Positions 1-7,886 of a DNA stretch of 11,136 bases are shown one piece after another. The notes beneath the pieces were generated by a model that was not told the origin of the DNA, searched no databases, and was given only the letters and a program-made list of their open reading frames with translations. Numbering within the stretch: position 1 is the stretch's first letter; the number at the start of each line of letters is the position of its first letter. The DNA is from Planctomycetota bacterium (lineage in GTDB: Bacteria > Planctomycetota > Planctomycetia > Pirellulales > Pirellulaceae). Location of the stretch: positions 1 through 11,136 of the forward strand of contig JAEZGD010000347.1 of NCBI GenBank assembly GCA_023417165.1, in the 5' to 3' direction. Position numbers and translations under genes: made by a program.

Positions 1-1802
1 GGCCGGTACTGGTCGACGACAACCTGCTGGTGACCACGCACTCTGGCAAGCTCTTACAGATTGATCTTGCGAGTGGTGTTTCGGAGCGGCACGCGGTTCT
101 GCCGCAAGGTGCGTTGCAAAGCGCTGCTTACGACGCGCGTCGCACGATGATGTATCAGCTTGGCGAGCGCTCGAGCCTGTTTGTGCTGGAAGGCGATTCG
201 CTCGCCTGTCGTGAAACCTATTTCCTCGGGCATCTGCCAGGCAGTATCGCCACGCCGCCGGTGGCGGTTGGTGGCCAGATCTTTATCGCGTTGAACACCG
301 GCGCGGACTTCTCGCACGTGCATGTGCTGTCTGCAGACGCCGAAGGGCTGAATTTGAAGCCCGCTCTTTCGCCAGTGCGCTTGAAAGGGCGCGTAGTGAC
401 CACGCCGATTGTCGATGGCCGGCGCGTCTATGTCTTGACCGATCTCGGCGCGGTGCAAGTGTTCGACGTCGATCCTGCCAACGTCAACAACCCTGTCAGC
501 AAGCTCGCTGAGTTAGTGGCGATTCGCAAGCAGCCGTTGATCGGTTATGCAGCCATTGCCGATGGTCGCGTTTGGCTCGGCGATGAGCGACTGACGCTGC
601 ATGAATTGCAGCCTGCGCGCAAAGAGCTGACGCGCCGATGGAGCCGCTTTGATGGCGAAGTCTTTCTGACGCCGCCCCAACGCCTGGGCGAGCGATTGAT
701 TGCGGCGCGCCGCGGCAGTGGTGGCGAAGTGCTGGTCTCGTCCGTCAAGGCAAGCGATGGCGCGACCCAGTGGCAAACAATCGTGCGAGTGCCTGTGCGG
801 GCGATTGTTCCTGAGGGTGAATTGGCGGTGAATGCCAATGCGATGGTCTTCAAGTTGCCTGCAGCGACGCAGTCGACAGTGACGCCCACGACCGCGCGGA
901 TCGCCACGCCAGGGCCATTGCTCTCTTTGCAGGCTGCATGGCCCGTCGACCAGCAACTGTGTCTCGTCCCCAACAAGGGACCCGCGCGCTGGGCGATGAT
1001 TGATATCGCCAGCCAACCGCCGCGAGTAGCTTCCGTGGCTTTGGCTGACACCAGTACGCTGACAGCCGCGGCGAGCGGATTCGATAACGGCATTCTGCTG
1101 CCGCTGGCGCAAGGACAAGTCGCGTTCGCCGACCCAACGACGGGCAAGCCCTTGACGCTGCCGTTCCAGCCCGCGCTTTCGCCCGGCGAAGCGTCGACGT
1201 GGGGCAAGCCATTGAAGCTGCGCAGCATCCCTGCCGCCTTCGCGATTGCCGATGATCGTGGCCGCTTGTTTCTGGTCGCCCGAAAGTCAGAACCGCAACC
1301 GCACCTCGCGGCGCTTAAGGAAGTCACCATCGAAGGGCTCACGAACCGGCCGCTTGCGCAACTCGGCGATACGGTGGCCGTAGTTGTGGAGAAAAAGGGG
1401 CAACACTATTTGCAGCCCTTCGCGATTCCCGATCTCAAGCCGCAAGAGCCGATCGCGCTCGCGGGCAGTGTGACGTTTGGCCCTGTGAATCGTGGTGATT
1501 CGCTGCTGCTGGCGACAGATGGTAATGGCCTCGAATGTCTTTCGGAGGCAGCGCCGCGTTGGAAGGTGCCGCTGGCGGGCGCCGGCGTCGTAGGCGTGAC
1601 CGCCGACGGCGATCGCTGGTGGATCGCGACATCCGAGGGCGATTTGATTCAACTCAACGCCAATGGCGAGGTCGTGGGACGTGTGGCAACGAAGCGACCG
1701 CTTGGTGGCGATCCAGTGGTTGCGCATGACCACGTACTTTGCCCCGGCGTGGACGGCGCGGTGTATCGCGTGCCGCAGACAGCGCTGACTCCCGAACGTT
1801 GA
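1..1802 (+). CDS. PQQ-like beta-propeller repeat protein, 5'-truncated
   Basis: The frame is open from the first complete codon at position 3 and ends at TGA 1800-1802, giving about 599 visible residues; the true start lies upstream. The GTG at 30 is just an internal Val, because the reading continues sensibly before it (PVLVDDNLLVTTHSGKLL). Blade-like repeats recur throughout: a strand, a turn rich in G/D, then 'G.L..ID...G', for example TTHSGKLLQIDLASG at the start and ATSEGDLIQLNANGEV near the end, closing with GVDGAVYRV. This pattern is typical of PQQ/quinoprotein-like or WD-like propellers used as binding scaffolds in planctomycetes. I see no catalytic signature and no quinoprotein dehydrogenase motif, so a structural or binding role is inferred. 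It is followed after 16 bp by an exported solute-binding-like protein, suggesting one transcript. The missing N-terminus could carry a signal peptide, FHA or kinase domain; this cannot be judged here. Confidence 0.85.
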   Translation, partial: PVLVDDNLLVTTHSGKLLQIDLASGVSERHAVLPQGALQSAAYDARRTMMYQLGERSSLFVLEGDSLACRETYFLGHLPGSIATPPVAVGGQIFIALNTGADFSHVHVLSADAEGLNLKPALSPVRLKGRVVTTPIVDGRRVYVLTDLGAVQVFDVDPANVNNPVSKLAELVAIRKQPLIGYAAIADGRVWLGDERLTLHELQPARKELTRRWSRFDGEVFLTPPQRLGERLIAARRGSGGEVLVSSVKASDGATQWQTIVRVPVRAIVPEGELAVNANAMVFKLPAATQSTVTPTTARIATPGPLLSLQAAWPVDQQLCLVPNKGPARWAMIDIASQPPRVASVALADTSTLTAAASGFDNGILLPLAQGQVAFADPTTGKPLTLPFQPALSPGEASTWGKPLKLRSIPAAFAIADDRGRLFLVARKSEPQPHLAALKEVTIEGLTNRPLAQLGDTVAVVVEKKGQHYLQPFAIPDLKPQEPIALAGSVTFGPVNRGDSLLLATDGNGLECLSEAAPRWKVPLAGAGVVGVTADGDRWWIATSEGDLIQLNANGEVVGRVATKRPLGGDPVVAHDHVLCPGVDGAVYRVPQTALTPER

Positions 1803-1818
1803 ACGAAACGCAAATTGC

Positions 1819-4167
1819 ATGCGACACGCGCCCTCGCTAATTCGAATTCTGCTCTTCACGCTGCTGGCGTGCGGTGGCCTTGCGCGCGTGGCGTTGTCGC
1901 AAGAAGCGATGGCGCAGCGGCTGATTGAGCAGGATCCGTTCGATCGCATTACGTTGAACGAAGAGAACAAGCACGCAGTGCTGCAAGTCGAGTTGCTTGA
2001 TTTGCCGAATCGGCAACTTCCTGCGAGTCCTCGCCCGGATGATCGCTTGCGTGTGAAGCTGGTCGACAGGCCCGATCAGACTTACGAGCTTGCTTGGAAA
2101 CATATCGAGCGCGTCGAACTGTTCGAAGCCATGGTGCTGGCCGAAGCACAGCAGTTCGTGACGGACGATCGGATGGACGAGGCTTACGACGCGCTGCAGT
2201 ATCTGAAGGAAAACGTTCCGCGGACGCCGGGGCTTGATGGACAATTGCAAGCGTATCTGTACGTCAGCGCGGGGCGACTGTTTCAGCAGCAGCGTTGGCC
2301 CGAAGCACTGGCTGTATTGGAAGAACTGCACCGGTTGAATCCCGAGTATAAGATGTCTGCCGATGGCCGGTCGCTAACGCAAGTGTTGGCCGCCGTTCTC
2401 GATCGCATGTTGGCCGGCTATTTGGAAGCGGCCGACTATCGCACGGCGCGGCTGTTCCTGGCTCGCATTCGCCGCGACTATGGCGAGCAGCATGCCGCGA
2501 CTGTCAACAAGTGGCAACAACGCATCGAAGCACTCGCGCTCGCCGAACGCGATGCCGCGGAGGCGTTCCTGAAATCGGACAAGTTTCGCGAAGCCAATCG
2601 TGCGCTGCACAAAATGCAGGCGATTTGGCCGGAAACGCCCCGCGGTACCGAGTTGATGCAGCAAGCCATCGCGCGGTATCCGATCGTCACGGTGGGAGTC
2701 ACTCAGCCGGCGAAGACGTTTGATGTTCGTCGTGTCGATGATTGGGCGGCACGCCGGGCGGGAAGGCTGACAACGCGGCATCTCGTCGAGTTTCTTCGTC
2801 CTGGCGTCGAAGGGGGCGAATACGCGTTTCGCTATGGATCGCTTCAGCAGAGCGAGAATCGGCGTCGTGTCACGTTGCAATTGGCGGCCGATCAACTCCC
2901 GACCGGTTCGGCGGCCACGGGCTATGATCTTGCCCGGCGATTGTTATCGGCGGCGACGCCAGGCGATGCGGAGTATTCGCCAACGCTGGCCAGCATGTTA
3001 GCTAGTGTGAACGTGCGCGACGTGATGACCGTTGACCTCGATCTGCGGCGACCACATGTCGCGCCGGAAGCGGTCTTACAACTTGCATGGACTCCCCGCG
3101 CGGCCAGCGAAGCCGATGACACCGCGACTGGCGACTTTCGCGCGCTGCCTGGCGAAGGGAATGAGCAATCGTTCCTTGTGCGCGATCGCGCGTCTACCGC
3201 GATCTCGATCGCCGAAATCGCCGAGCGCTGCTACGACGACCCCGCCAAGGCATTGGCGGCTTTGCGACATGGCGAAGTCGACGTACTCGATCGGGTCTTT
3301 CCCGCGGATGTTGCAAAGCTGGCGACTGACTCTAGCTTGCGCGTGGGACGTTACACATTGCCGACGCTGCACTTCTTGATTCCTTCGCCAACGCGCCCGC
3401 TGGCGCAGAACGCGACGCTACGTCGGGCCTTGGCCTATGGCATTGATCGCGAAAGGATCTTGCAGCAACAACTGCTCGGCGGGGCGAAGCAGACGGGATG
3501 CCGCGCCATCAGCGGGCCGTTCTCGCCAGGCACCAGCAACAATGATCCGCTGGCTTATGCGCCCGATCCGCAGATCGCGCCGCGGCCGTATGATCCGCGA
3601 TTAGCGGCCACGCTGCTGGGCCTGGTTGATCGAGCGCATCGCGCGGAAGCCGAAAAGGCGATGCGCGATCCCGAGCCGCTCGCGATTGTGATTGGCCATA
3701 CGCAATCCGAAGTCGCACGCGTCGCGTGCCAGGCGATTGCTGAGCAGTTGACCGCGATTGGCCTGGCGACGACGGTCAAGGCACTGCCGCCTGGCGAGAC
3801 GCGCGACCTGGCGGACGAGTGTGATTTCGTCTATGTCGAGGCGACGTTAAACGAGCCGATCGTCGACGCGCGGCGGTTGCTCGGAGGCGACGGTGCGGCG
3901 CGGGCGACCGATCCCTATCTGAACCTTGCCTTGCGGCGACTCGATGACGCCACCAACTGGCCCGACGCCCGGGCGAGGCTGAAGGACATTCATCGCATCG
4001 TCCATGCGGACCTGGCCATTGTGCCGCTGTGGCAGTTGGTCGAACATTACGCTTGGCGTGCGGACGTGGCGGGCCTGGAAGAGAACGCCGTCTCGCTATA
4101 CGAAAATGCCGCTGCCTGGCAGCCCATGCCCAGCCAAACCGCGACTCGCACCGCTGCACAGCCCTAG
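1819..4167 (+). CDS. Exported TPR-like / family-5 solute-binding fusion protein
   Basis: A 782-residue protein starting at ATG 1819. Residues 1-28 form an export signal (RHAPSLIR, then a hydrophobic ILLFTLLA core). Cleavage could occur after LSQ28, or at Cys18 if LLAC acts as a lipobox; the sequence does not decide. Residues ~100-285 are alpha-helical and TPR-like (DEAYDALQYLKENVP; QQRWPEALAVLEELHRLNP). Residues ~290-745 resemble the SBP_bac_5 (peptide/nickel/oligopeptide-binding) fold: HGEVDVLDRV at ~484, the family hallmark RPLAQNATLRRALAYGIDRE at 526-545, LLGGA at 552, and the terminal helix plus AIVPLWQ at ~733. Family members are normally ~500-550 residues, so the N-terminal ~280 residues are an added module. 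No permease or ATPase gene is visible on either side, so classical ABC import is not supported by context. It lies 16 bp after the propeller gene and 8 bp before the next gene, with no Shine-Dalgarno, consistent with coupled translation of an operon. Confidence 0.85.
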   Translation: MRHAPSLIRILLFTLLACGGLARVALSQEAMAQRLIEQDPFDRITLNEENKHAVLQVELLDLPNRQLPASPRPDDRLRVKLVDRPDQTYELAWKHIERVELFEAMVLAEAQQFVTDDRMDEAYDALQYLKENVPRTPGLDGQLQAYLYVSAGRLFQQQRWPEALAVLEELHRLNPEYKMSADGRSLTQVLAAVLDRMLAGYLEAADYRTARLFLARIRRDYGEQHAATVNKWQQRIEALALAERDAAEAFLKSDKFREANRALHKMQAIWPETPRGTELMQQAIARYPIVTVGVTQPAKTFDVRRVDDWAARRAGRLTTRHLVEFLRPGVEGGEYAFRYGSLQQSENRRRVTLQLAADQLPTGSAATGYDLARRLLSAATPGDAEYSPTLASMLASVNVRDVMTVDLDLRRPHVAPEAVLQLAWTPRAASEADDTATGDFRALPGEGNEQSFLVRDRASTAISIAEIAERCYDDPAKALAALRHGEVDVLDRVFPADVAKLATDSSLRVGRYTLPTLHFLIPSPTRPLAQNATLRRALAYGIDRERILQQQLLGGAKQTGCRAISGPFSPGTSNNDPLAYAPDPQIAPRPYDPRLAATLLGLVDRAHRAEAEKAMRDPEPLAIVIGHTQSEVARVACQAIAEQLTAIGLATTVKALPPGETRDLADECDFVYVEATLNEPIVDARRLLGGDGAARATDPYLNLALRRLDDATNWPDARARLKDIHRIVHADLAIVPLWQLVEHYAWRADVAGLEENAVSLYENAAAWQPMPSQTATRTAAQP

Positions 4168-4175
4168 CCAAACGC

Positions 4176-5615
4176 ATGCTGACTTTCGCTCCATCACGAA
4201 AGCTTGCTTACCGCGGATTCGCGTGGCTAGCGGCTGCGCTGATGCTGCTTGGATTAACAAAGAACGCACATGCCGAAGAGCGCGTCGCATTTGAGTACGA
4301 TCCTTACCGCGTTACGATTTGGGTCGCGGCGGATGCCAGTGCGCAAGTGCCTTTGTCGCTGGCGAGTGAATTGGCCTGGCAGCTACAGCGCGATACCGAT
4401 CAAGTCTTCGATGCTGCGTGGGAAGTGCAAAGCAGCGTTTGCCCAGCGCCCTTGCAGCAGCGTGTCGCACAACAGCTTGAACAGTTGACGGTGGAATCGC
4501 TGCGCGCCGAGCAGCCAGAACTGCTGGATAACGACAAGCTGCTGTTGGTCGCTTGCCTGGCGAGTGAGACAGGCGGATGGCGCATTGGCGTACGCGAACT
4601 CGATTGCCGTTCACGCACGTTTGGCGAAGCCGTTTATCGCGACGTTTCGCAGCGCGAGAACTTGCCTGGCGCTGCGCTATCGGCACTTGTGCAGGCTTTC
4701 GCGCCGATTGTGCGTATCGAACTGGTCGACGCTAATAAAGCAGTGACGCGTCTGCGTGCCGGTGGACTCGTGAGTGACGATTCGCCGGCAGCGGTGGCCG
4801 CAGGCGAATTGCTGCAACCGGTGATTCGCCGCAACGATCGCAGTGGCGAGCCGCGCGCTGGCGGCATTCAGCGGCTGCCGTTCACGTTTCTGGAAGTGCA
4901 GAAGCGTGAGGCGCATCGCGTCGAATGCTTGATTCATACGGGCGTGCGCGATGCGGTTGCCGGACGCAGCGGTCGCACCGAACGGCTGGCGCTACGCGTG
5001 CGTCCCGATCCTCGTGGTACACGTTTGGTGTTGAAAGCGCTCGGCGAGCCTGGATCGCCATTGGTCGAATACGAAGTGTTGACACGTGCGCCGCGCAAGG
5101 AAGCGGAACTAGCTCCGCTTGGTCAAAGCGATTGGCAAGGAGCGATTGAACTGCCGCTCGGCGAGCAGCCCTTGCAATTTGTGTATGTGCGTCATGGTTC
5201 GATGATGCTCGCGCGCGTGCCGATTGTGCCGGGATTGGTGCGCGAGCAGACGCTCACGCTAGTGAACGATGATCTGCGGCTACTTGCTGAAAGCTATTTC
5301 CTGGCGGTGCAAAACAATGTGATGGACTTGGTGGCGCGGCGCGAGTTATTGGCCGCACGCATTCGCTTGCGCGTGGAAGAAAAGGATTTAACGACCGCGG
5401 AGCGCATGTTGGTGGAACTGCGCGCGCTGACGAGTCGTTCGGAACTGTTGCGCCAGATCGAATTGCAACAGGTGAGTTACGAAACGAGCGATAAACGCCT
5501 GCAGGCGAAGATCGATAAGATGTTCGCAGAGCTGCGCAAGTTACTCGCCCGGCATCTGAATCCGAGGTTGATTGATGAAGTGACCGAGGAAGTGCAGGCG
5601 GCCAAAAAGGCTTGA
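4176..5615 (+). CDS. Exported protein of unknown function with helical C-terminus
   Basis: The frame is open from 4029, but ATG 4176 is chosen because it lies 8 bp after the upstream stop and begins a classic Sec signal peptide: basic SRKLAYR, hydrophobic AWLAAALMLLGL, then an AHA cleavage site after residue 33. The product is 479 residues. The mature part has a beta-rich N-terminal half and an ~residue 220-240 motif (GELLQPVIRRNDRSGEPRAG), followed by a mixed region ending in LQFVYVRHGSMMLARVPIVPG. The C-terminal ~100 residues are strongly helical and charged (VARRELLAARIRLRVEEKD; IDKMFAELRKLLARHLNP), probably coiled coil. I recognise no enzyme motif or named family; similar uncharacterised exported proteins seem to me typical of planctomycetes, from memory only. 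As third gene of the operon it probably works outside the cytoplasmic membrane with the TPR-SBP protein and the propeller protein, but the role is unknown. Confidence 0.8.
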   Translation: MLTFAPSRKLAYRGFAWLAAALMLLGLTKNAHAEERVAFEYDPYRVTIWVAADASAQVPLSLASELAWQLQRDTDQVFDAAWEVQSSVCPAPLQQRVAQQLEQLTVESLRAEQPELLDNDKLLLVACLASETGGWRIGVRELDCRSRTFGEAVYRDVSQRENLPGAALSALVQAFAPIVRIELVDANKAVTRLRAGGLVSDDSPAAVAAGELLQPVIRRNDRSGEPRAGGIQRLPFTFLEVQKREAHRVECLIHTGVRDAVAGRSGRTERLALRVRPDPRGTRLVLKALGEPGSPLVEYEVLTRAPRKEAELAPLGQSDWQGAIELPLGEQPLQFVYVRHGSMMLARVPIVPGLVREQTLTLVNDDLRLLAESYFLAVQNNVMDLVARRELLAARIRLRVEEKDLTTAERMLVELRALTSRSELLRQIELQQVSYETSDKRLQAKIDKMFAELRKLLARHLNPRLIDEVTEEVQAAKKA

Positions 5616-5625
5616 ATGGCTGCGT

Positions 5626-5657
5626 GATTTGCTTCGATTGTCAAAGAGCAAGCAATC
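5626..5657. terminator. Weak hairpin between convergent genes
   Basis: The 40-bp gap between the converging stops (5615 and 5656) contains arms TTGCTT (5629-5634) and AAGCAA (5650-5655), extendable to GAT/ATC with one bulged T and a 15-nt loop. The position suits a shared terminator for both operons, but the stem is AT-rich, the loop long and there is no T-run, so this is tentative. Confidence 0.25.
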
Positions 5658-7056
5658 AGCCCACCACCCTCATCAGCACCACGGCGACGATCGCACCCAG
5701 CAGCATCGACAGCGGCACGGCGATGGCCAGCGTCATTACGACGATCGAGCTTGTCGAGGGCACTTCAAAGCGATTGTCGAGCACCACACTATCGGCGATG
5801 GGAGGCGGCGCGGGAACAGGTTGCCGCGGCGGTCGCACACGTTTGGTCTCTTGCGAAGCGCCTGACGCGGTCCCTTGCGAGATTTGGCTCGGGCTTTCCG
5901 CCTGGCTGCTGTCGACCTCTTCGTAATCATCGGGAATTAAGTCTTGTGCGCGAGTGTCTTCGGCGGCGGTTGGCAGCGGAGCGCTCATCCAAGGCGAACG
6001 CGTCATTTGCTGCGCGGCGACCAGTCGTGCATCGACCGCCCAGGCTTCCAAGCGCGCGGCGACTTCAGCGGCGCTGGAGACGCGCGCTTTGGGATCTTTC
6101 TCCATCATGTCGGCGATCACGTCGACAAACTCTTCGCTGATATCTTCGTTGAAGGTGCGCGGATGCAGCGGCGTGCCTTCCAAGTGACGCCGGGCTTTGC
6201 TGCCTGCGGTGCCACCAGGGAATGGCACCTTACCCGTGACCGCGTAATACAACGTGCAGCCGAGCGAATAGATGTCGCTCACTGGCGTGACATCCAGCGG
6301 ATTGCGAATCTGCTCAGGCGCGAGATAGTCGGCGGTGCCCACCACTTTACCGGCGCGCGGATCGTTCTCGGTATCGTTTAAGAAGCCGGCCAGACCCAGG
6401 TCCGACAGTTTCGCATGCCCTTCCGGCGTGACCAGGATGTTGCCTGGCTTCACGTCGCGATGAATCAGGCCACGCTCGTGCGCATAGTTCAGGGCGAGCG
6501 CCGCTTGACGCGTAACGCTGGCGGCTTGCTGCATACTTAGCGCGCCTTGCGAACGAACAAGCCGCCGCAAATCGGTGCCGGGAATGAATTCCGTGACCAA
6601 ATAGTGCACCGAGCCATCGACGCCAGCGTCATAAGCGCGCACCAGATTCGGATGGTCGAGCACACCCAGCGTGCGAATCTCTTTGGCAAAACTGGCGATC
6701 GCCTCAGGCGTGGACTTGCTCTTGGGTAGCACCTTGATCGCGCATTCGCGGCCGATCATGCGATGCACCGCTTTGAAGACTTGCCCCATGCCGCCGCTGC
6801 CGATGCAGTCGGTAATGACATAGTACTGGCCGAGATTGAACTTCGTCCGCCCGGTCAGGATTTGATCGGCTTGATAGCGCGTCAGAACGCCCTGCTCGAC
6901 AAGCTTGCCGGCCAGGTCCTTGTCGTCGCAATGCGCGTTGCCTGCGACGCCGAGTTCGCGCAGCGCGGCATCGATCTGTTCATTCGTGACCAGGCCGCTC
7001 CAGGTGGCCAAGGTCTTGAACGCGCGTTGCATCGAATTGGGGCCAGGATCGCTCAC
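5656..7056 (-). CDS. Tail-anchored Hanks-type serine/threonine protein kinase
   Basis: A 466-residue protein kinase (GTG 7056 start; ATG 7032, residue 9, is an equally possible start). Residues ~14-70 are a helical N-terminal domain common in planctomycete kinases (LVTNEQIDAAL; LVEQGVLTRYQADQILTGR). The kinase fold covers ~78-340: glycine loop GSGGMG 86-91, ATP-anchoring Lys108 in AIKVL, helix-C Glu126, catalytic loop HRDVKPGN 199-206 with Asp201, Lys203 and Asn206, metal-binding Asp219 in DLG (instead of DFG), GTADYLAPE 240-248 and structural Asp261 in DIYSLG. All residues needed for catalysis are present, so it should phosphorylate Ser/Thr in cytoplasmic proteins. A Ser/Gln/Pro-rich linker (~345-425) leads to one membrane helix at ~438-463, with only a few residues after it, so there is no external sensor domain. 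It lies 96 bp downstream of the pseudouridine synthase gene on the same strand and may share its transcript. The substrate is unknown. Confidence 0.95.
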   Translation of the reverse strand: MSDPGPNSMQRAFKTLATWSGLVTNEQIDAALRELGVAGNAHCDDKDLAGKLVEQGVLTRYQADQILTGRTKFNLGQYYVITDCIGSGGMGQVFKAVHRMIGRECAIKVLPKSKSTPEAIASFAKEIRTLGVLDHPNLVRAYDAGVDGSVHYLVTEFIPGTDLRRLVRSQGALSMQQAASVTRQAALALNYAHERGLIHRDVKPGNILVTPEGHAKLSDLGLAGFLNDTENDPRAGKVVGTADYLAPEQIRNPLDVTPVSDIYSLGCTLYYAVTGKVPFPGGTAGSKARRHLEGTPLHPRTFNEDISEEFVDVIADMMEKDPKARVSSAAEVAARLEAWAVDARLVAAQQMTRSPWMSAPLPTAAEDTRAQDLIPDDYEEVDSSQAESPSQISQGTASGASQETKRVRPPRQPVPAPPPIADSVVLDNRFEVPSTSSIVVMTLAIAVPLSMLLGAIVAVVLMRVVG

Positions 7057-7152
7057 GTGGCTACGTTCGTTTGGATGAGGTGCGGCGATGTGTTTCGTAG
7101 GTCGGGGGCAACTCTCGCTATTCTGTAGCCTAATCTTCTGGGCGGCGGTTGG
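7057..7152 (-). other. Intergenic gap upstream of the kinase gene
   Basis: These 96 bp separate the pseudouridine synthase stop from the kinase start. I find no convincing -35/-10 pair, Shine-Dalgarno or hairpin here, so the kinase may be read through from the upstream gene or use a promoter I cannot recognise. Confidence 0.4.
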
Positions 7153-7812
7153 CTATTCGAGGCCCAAGGCTTTCCAGCTACTTGGCGGATCTGCGGTGAA
7201 TGTCAGGCGTTCTTTGGTCGTGGGATGCTCGATTTCGACCTCGCGGGCGTGCAAGGCGATGCCGCTGGCGAATTCTGCCCGGCTGCCATATTTATGATCG
7301 CCGAGAATCGGCCAGCCGCGCGACCCCAATTGGACGCGAATTTGATGCTTCCGCCCGGTGATTAGTTGCACTTCCAGCCAGGTTCCGCCGTTGACCGTGC
7401 CCAAGGTGCGATAACGCAGCACGGCTTCTTTCGCGCCTGGCGTTTGCGGCTTGGTGACGACGACGCGTTGGACACGCTCGTCTTTGATCAGCCAATCCCG
7501 CAGTTCGCCTTCTCGCGGCGGACTGCCGGCGACAATCGCCCAATAGCTTTTGCTGACGTCGCGCTCGCGGAAAAGCTTCGTCAGGCGATCGGCCGCTTTG
7601 GACGTTCGCGCCAACACGACCACGCCGCTGACCGGCGCATCCAAGCGGCTGACTACGCCGAGATAAACGTTGCCAGGCTTTTGATATTTGCGTTTCAAAT
7701 ACGCTTTGGCTTCGGTAATCAGGCTAGGCTCGCCGGCGTCGGCCCCTTGCGTGACCAAGCCTGGCGGTTTCACAACCACTAGTAAGTGGTTATCTTCGTA
7801 GAGGATCTTCAT
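7153..7812 (-). CDS. RluA-family RNA pseudouridine synthase
   Basis: A 219-residue enzyme converting uridine to pseudouridine in rRNA or tRNA. The ATG at 7812 is chosen: the frame stays open to 7851, but those extra 13 residues come from an intergenic repeat, and MKILYEDNHLLVVVKPPG is the usual family N-terminus. Family motifs are in order: EDNHLLVVVKPPG (6-18), catalytic motif SRLDAPVSG with Asp58, a central KSYWAIVAG strand, LITGRKHQIRVQL in the second half, then PILGDHKYGS and IALHA. No S4 RNA-binding domain is present, matching the compact RluA/RluC-like type rather than RluD. The RLDAPVSG form replaces the common HRLDRDTSG, as in the RLDRPVSG subgroup, so the target site cannot be assigned. 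It is divergent from maf with a 74-bp shared upstream region and lies upstream of the kinase on the same strand. Confidence 0.93.
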   Translation of the reverse strand: MKILYEDNHLLVVVKPPGLVTQGADAGEPSLITEAKAYLKRKYQKPGNVYLGVVSRLDAPVSGVVVLARTSKAADRLTKLFRERDVSKSYWAIVAGSPPREGELRDWLIKDERVQRVVVTKPQTPGAKEAVLRYRTLGTVNGGTWLEVQLITGRKHQIRVQLGSRGWPILGDHKYGSRAEFASGIALHAREVEIEHPTTKERLTFTADPPSSWKALGLE

Positions 7813-7818
7813 ACAGAA

Positions 7819-7850
7819 AGTGCCAATCGCCAAGTTCCAAGTGCCAAGCA
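7819..7850. repeat. Short degenerate TTGGCA-type repeat
   Basis: Read on the minus strand, this segment of the divergent gap is a run of similar 7-10 bp units: TTGGCAC, TTGGAAC, TTGGCGA, TTGGCAC. The periodic TTGG is seen directly. Whether it is a dispersed genomic repeat or a local operator array cannot be told from one copy. It extends the pseudouridine synthase frame artificially upstream. Confidence 0.5.
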
Positions 7851-7874
7851 AATCCGAATTTCGACATTCGGGTT
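7851..7874. promoter_or_regulatory. Inverted repeat in the divergent promoter gap
   Basis: Arms CCGAAT (7854-7859) and ATTCGG (7866-7871) flank a 6-nt loop, extendable to nine pairs with one G-T (AATCCGAAT/ATTCGGGTT). It lies 12 bp before the maf ATG and is followed by the T-rich TTTCTTTTAT. In a divergent gap it could be a repressor site or a leader hairpin affecting maf. A terminator role makes little sense because no + strand gene ends nearby. Confidence 0.35.
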
Positions 7875-7886
7875 TCTTTTATCAAT

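Noticed and set aside
545..1342. Long reverse-strand open frame (265 codons) opposite the beta-propeller gene
   Set aside because: It is a GC-rich shadow: Arg/Ser/Ala-rich low-quality protein with no family motif, fully inside a convincing forward gene.
1287..1970. Reverse-strand open frame (227 codons) spanning the junction of the first two genes
   Set aside because: Composition is His/Arg-rich and unlike a protein family; it overlaps two well-supported forward genes.
4029..4175. Earlier start for the third operon gene
   Set aside because: It would overlap the upstream gene by ~140 bp and bury the obvious signal peptide that begins at ATG 4176.
7813..7851. Upstream start for the pseudouridine synthase
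   Set aside because: The extra residues are translated from an intergenic repeat; homologs start at MKILYED.
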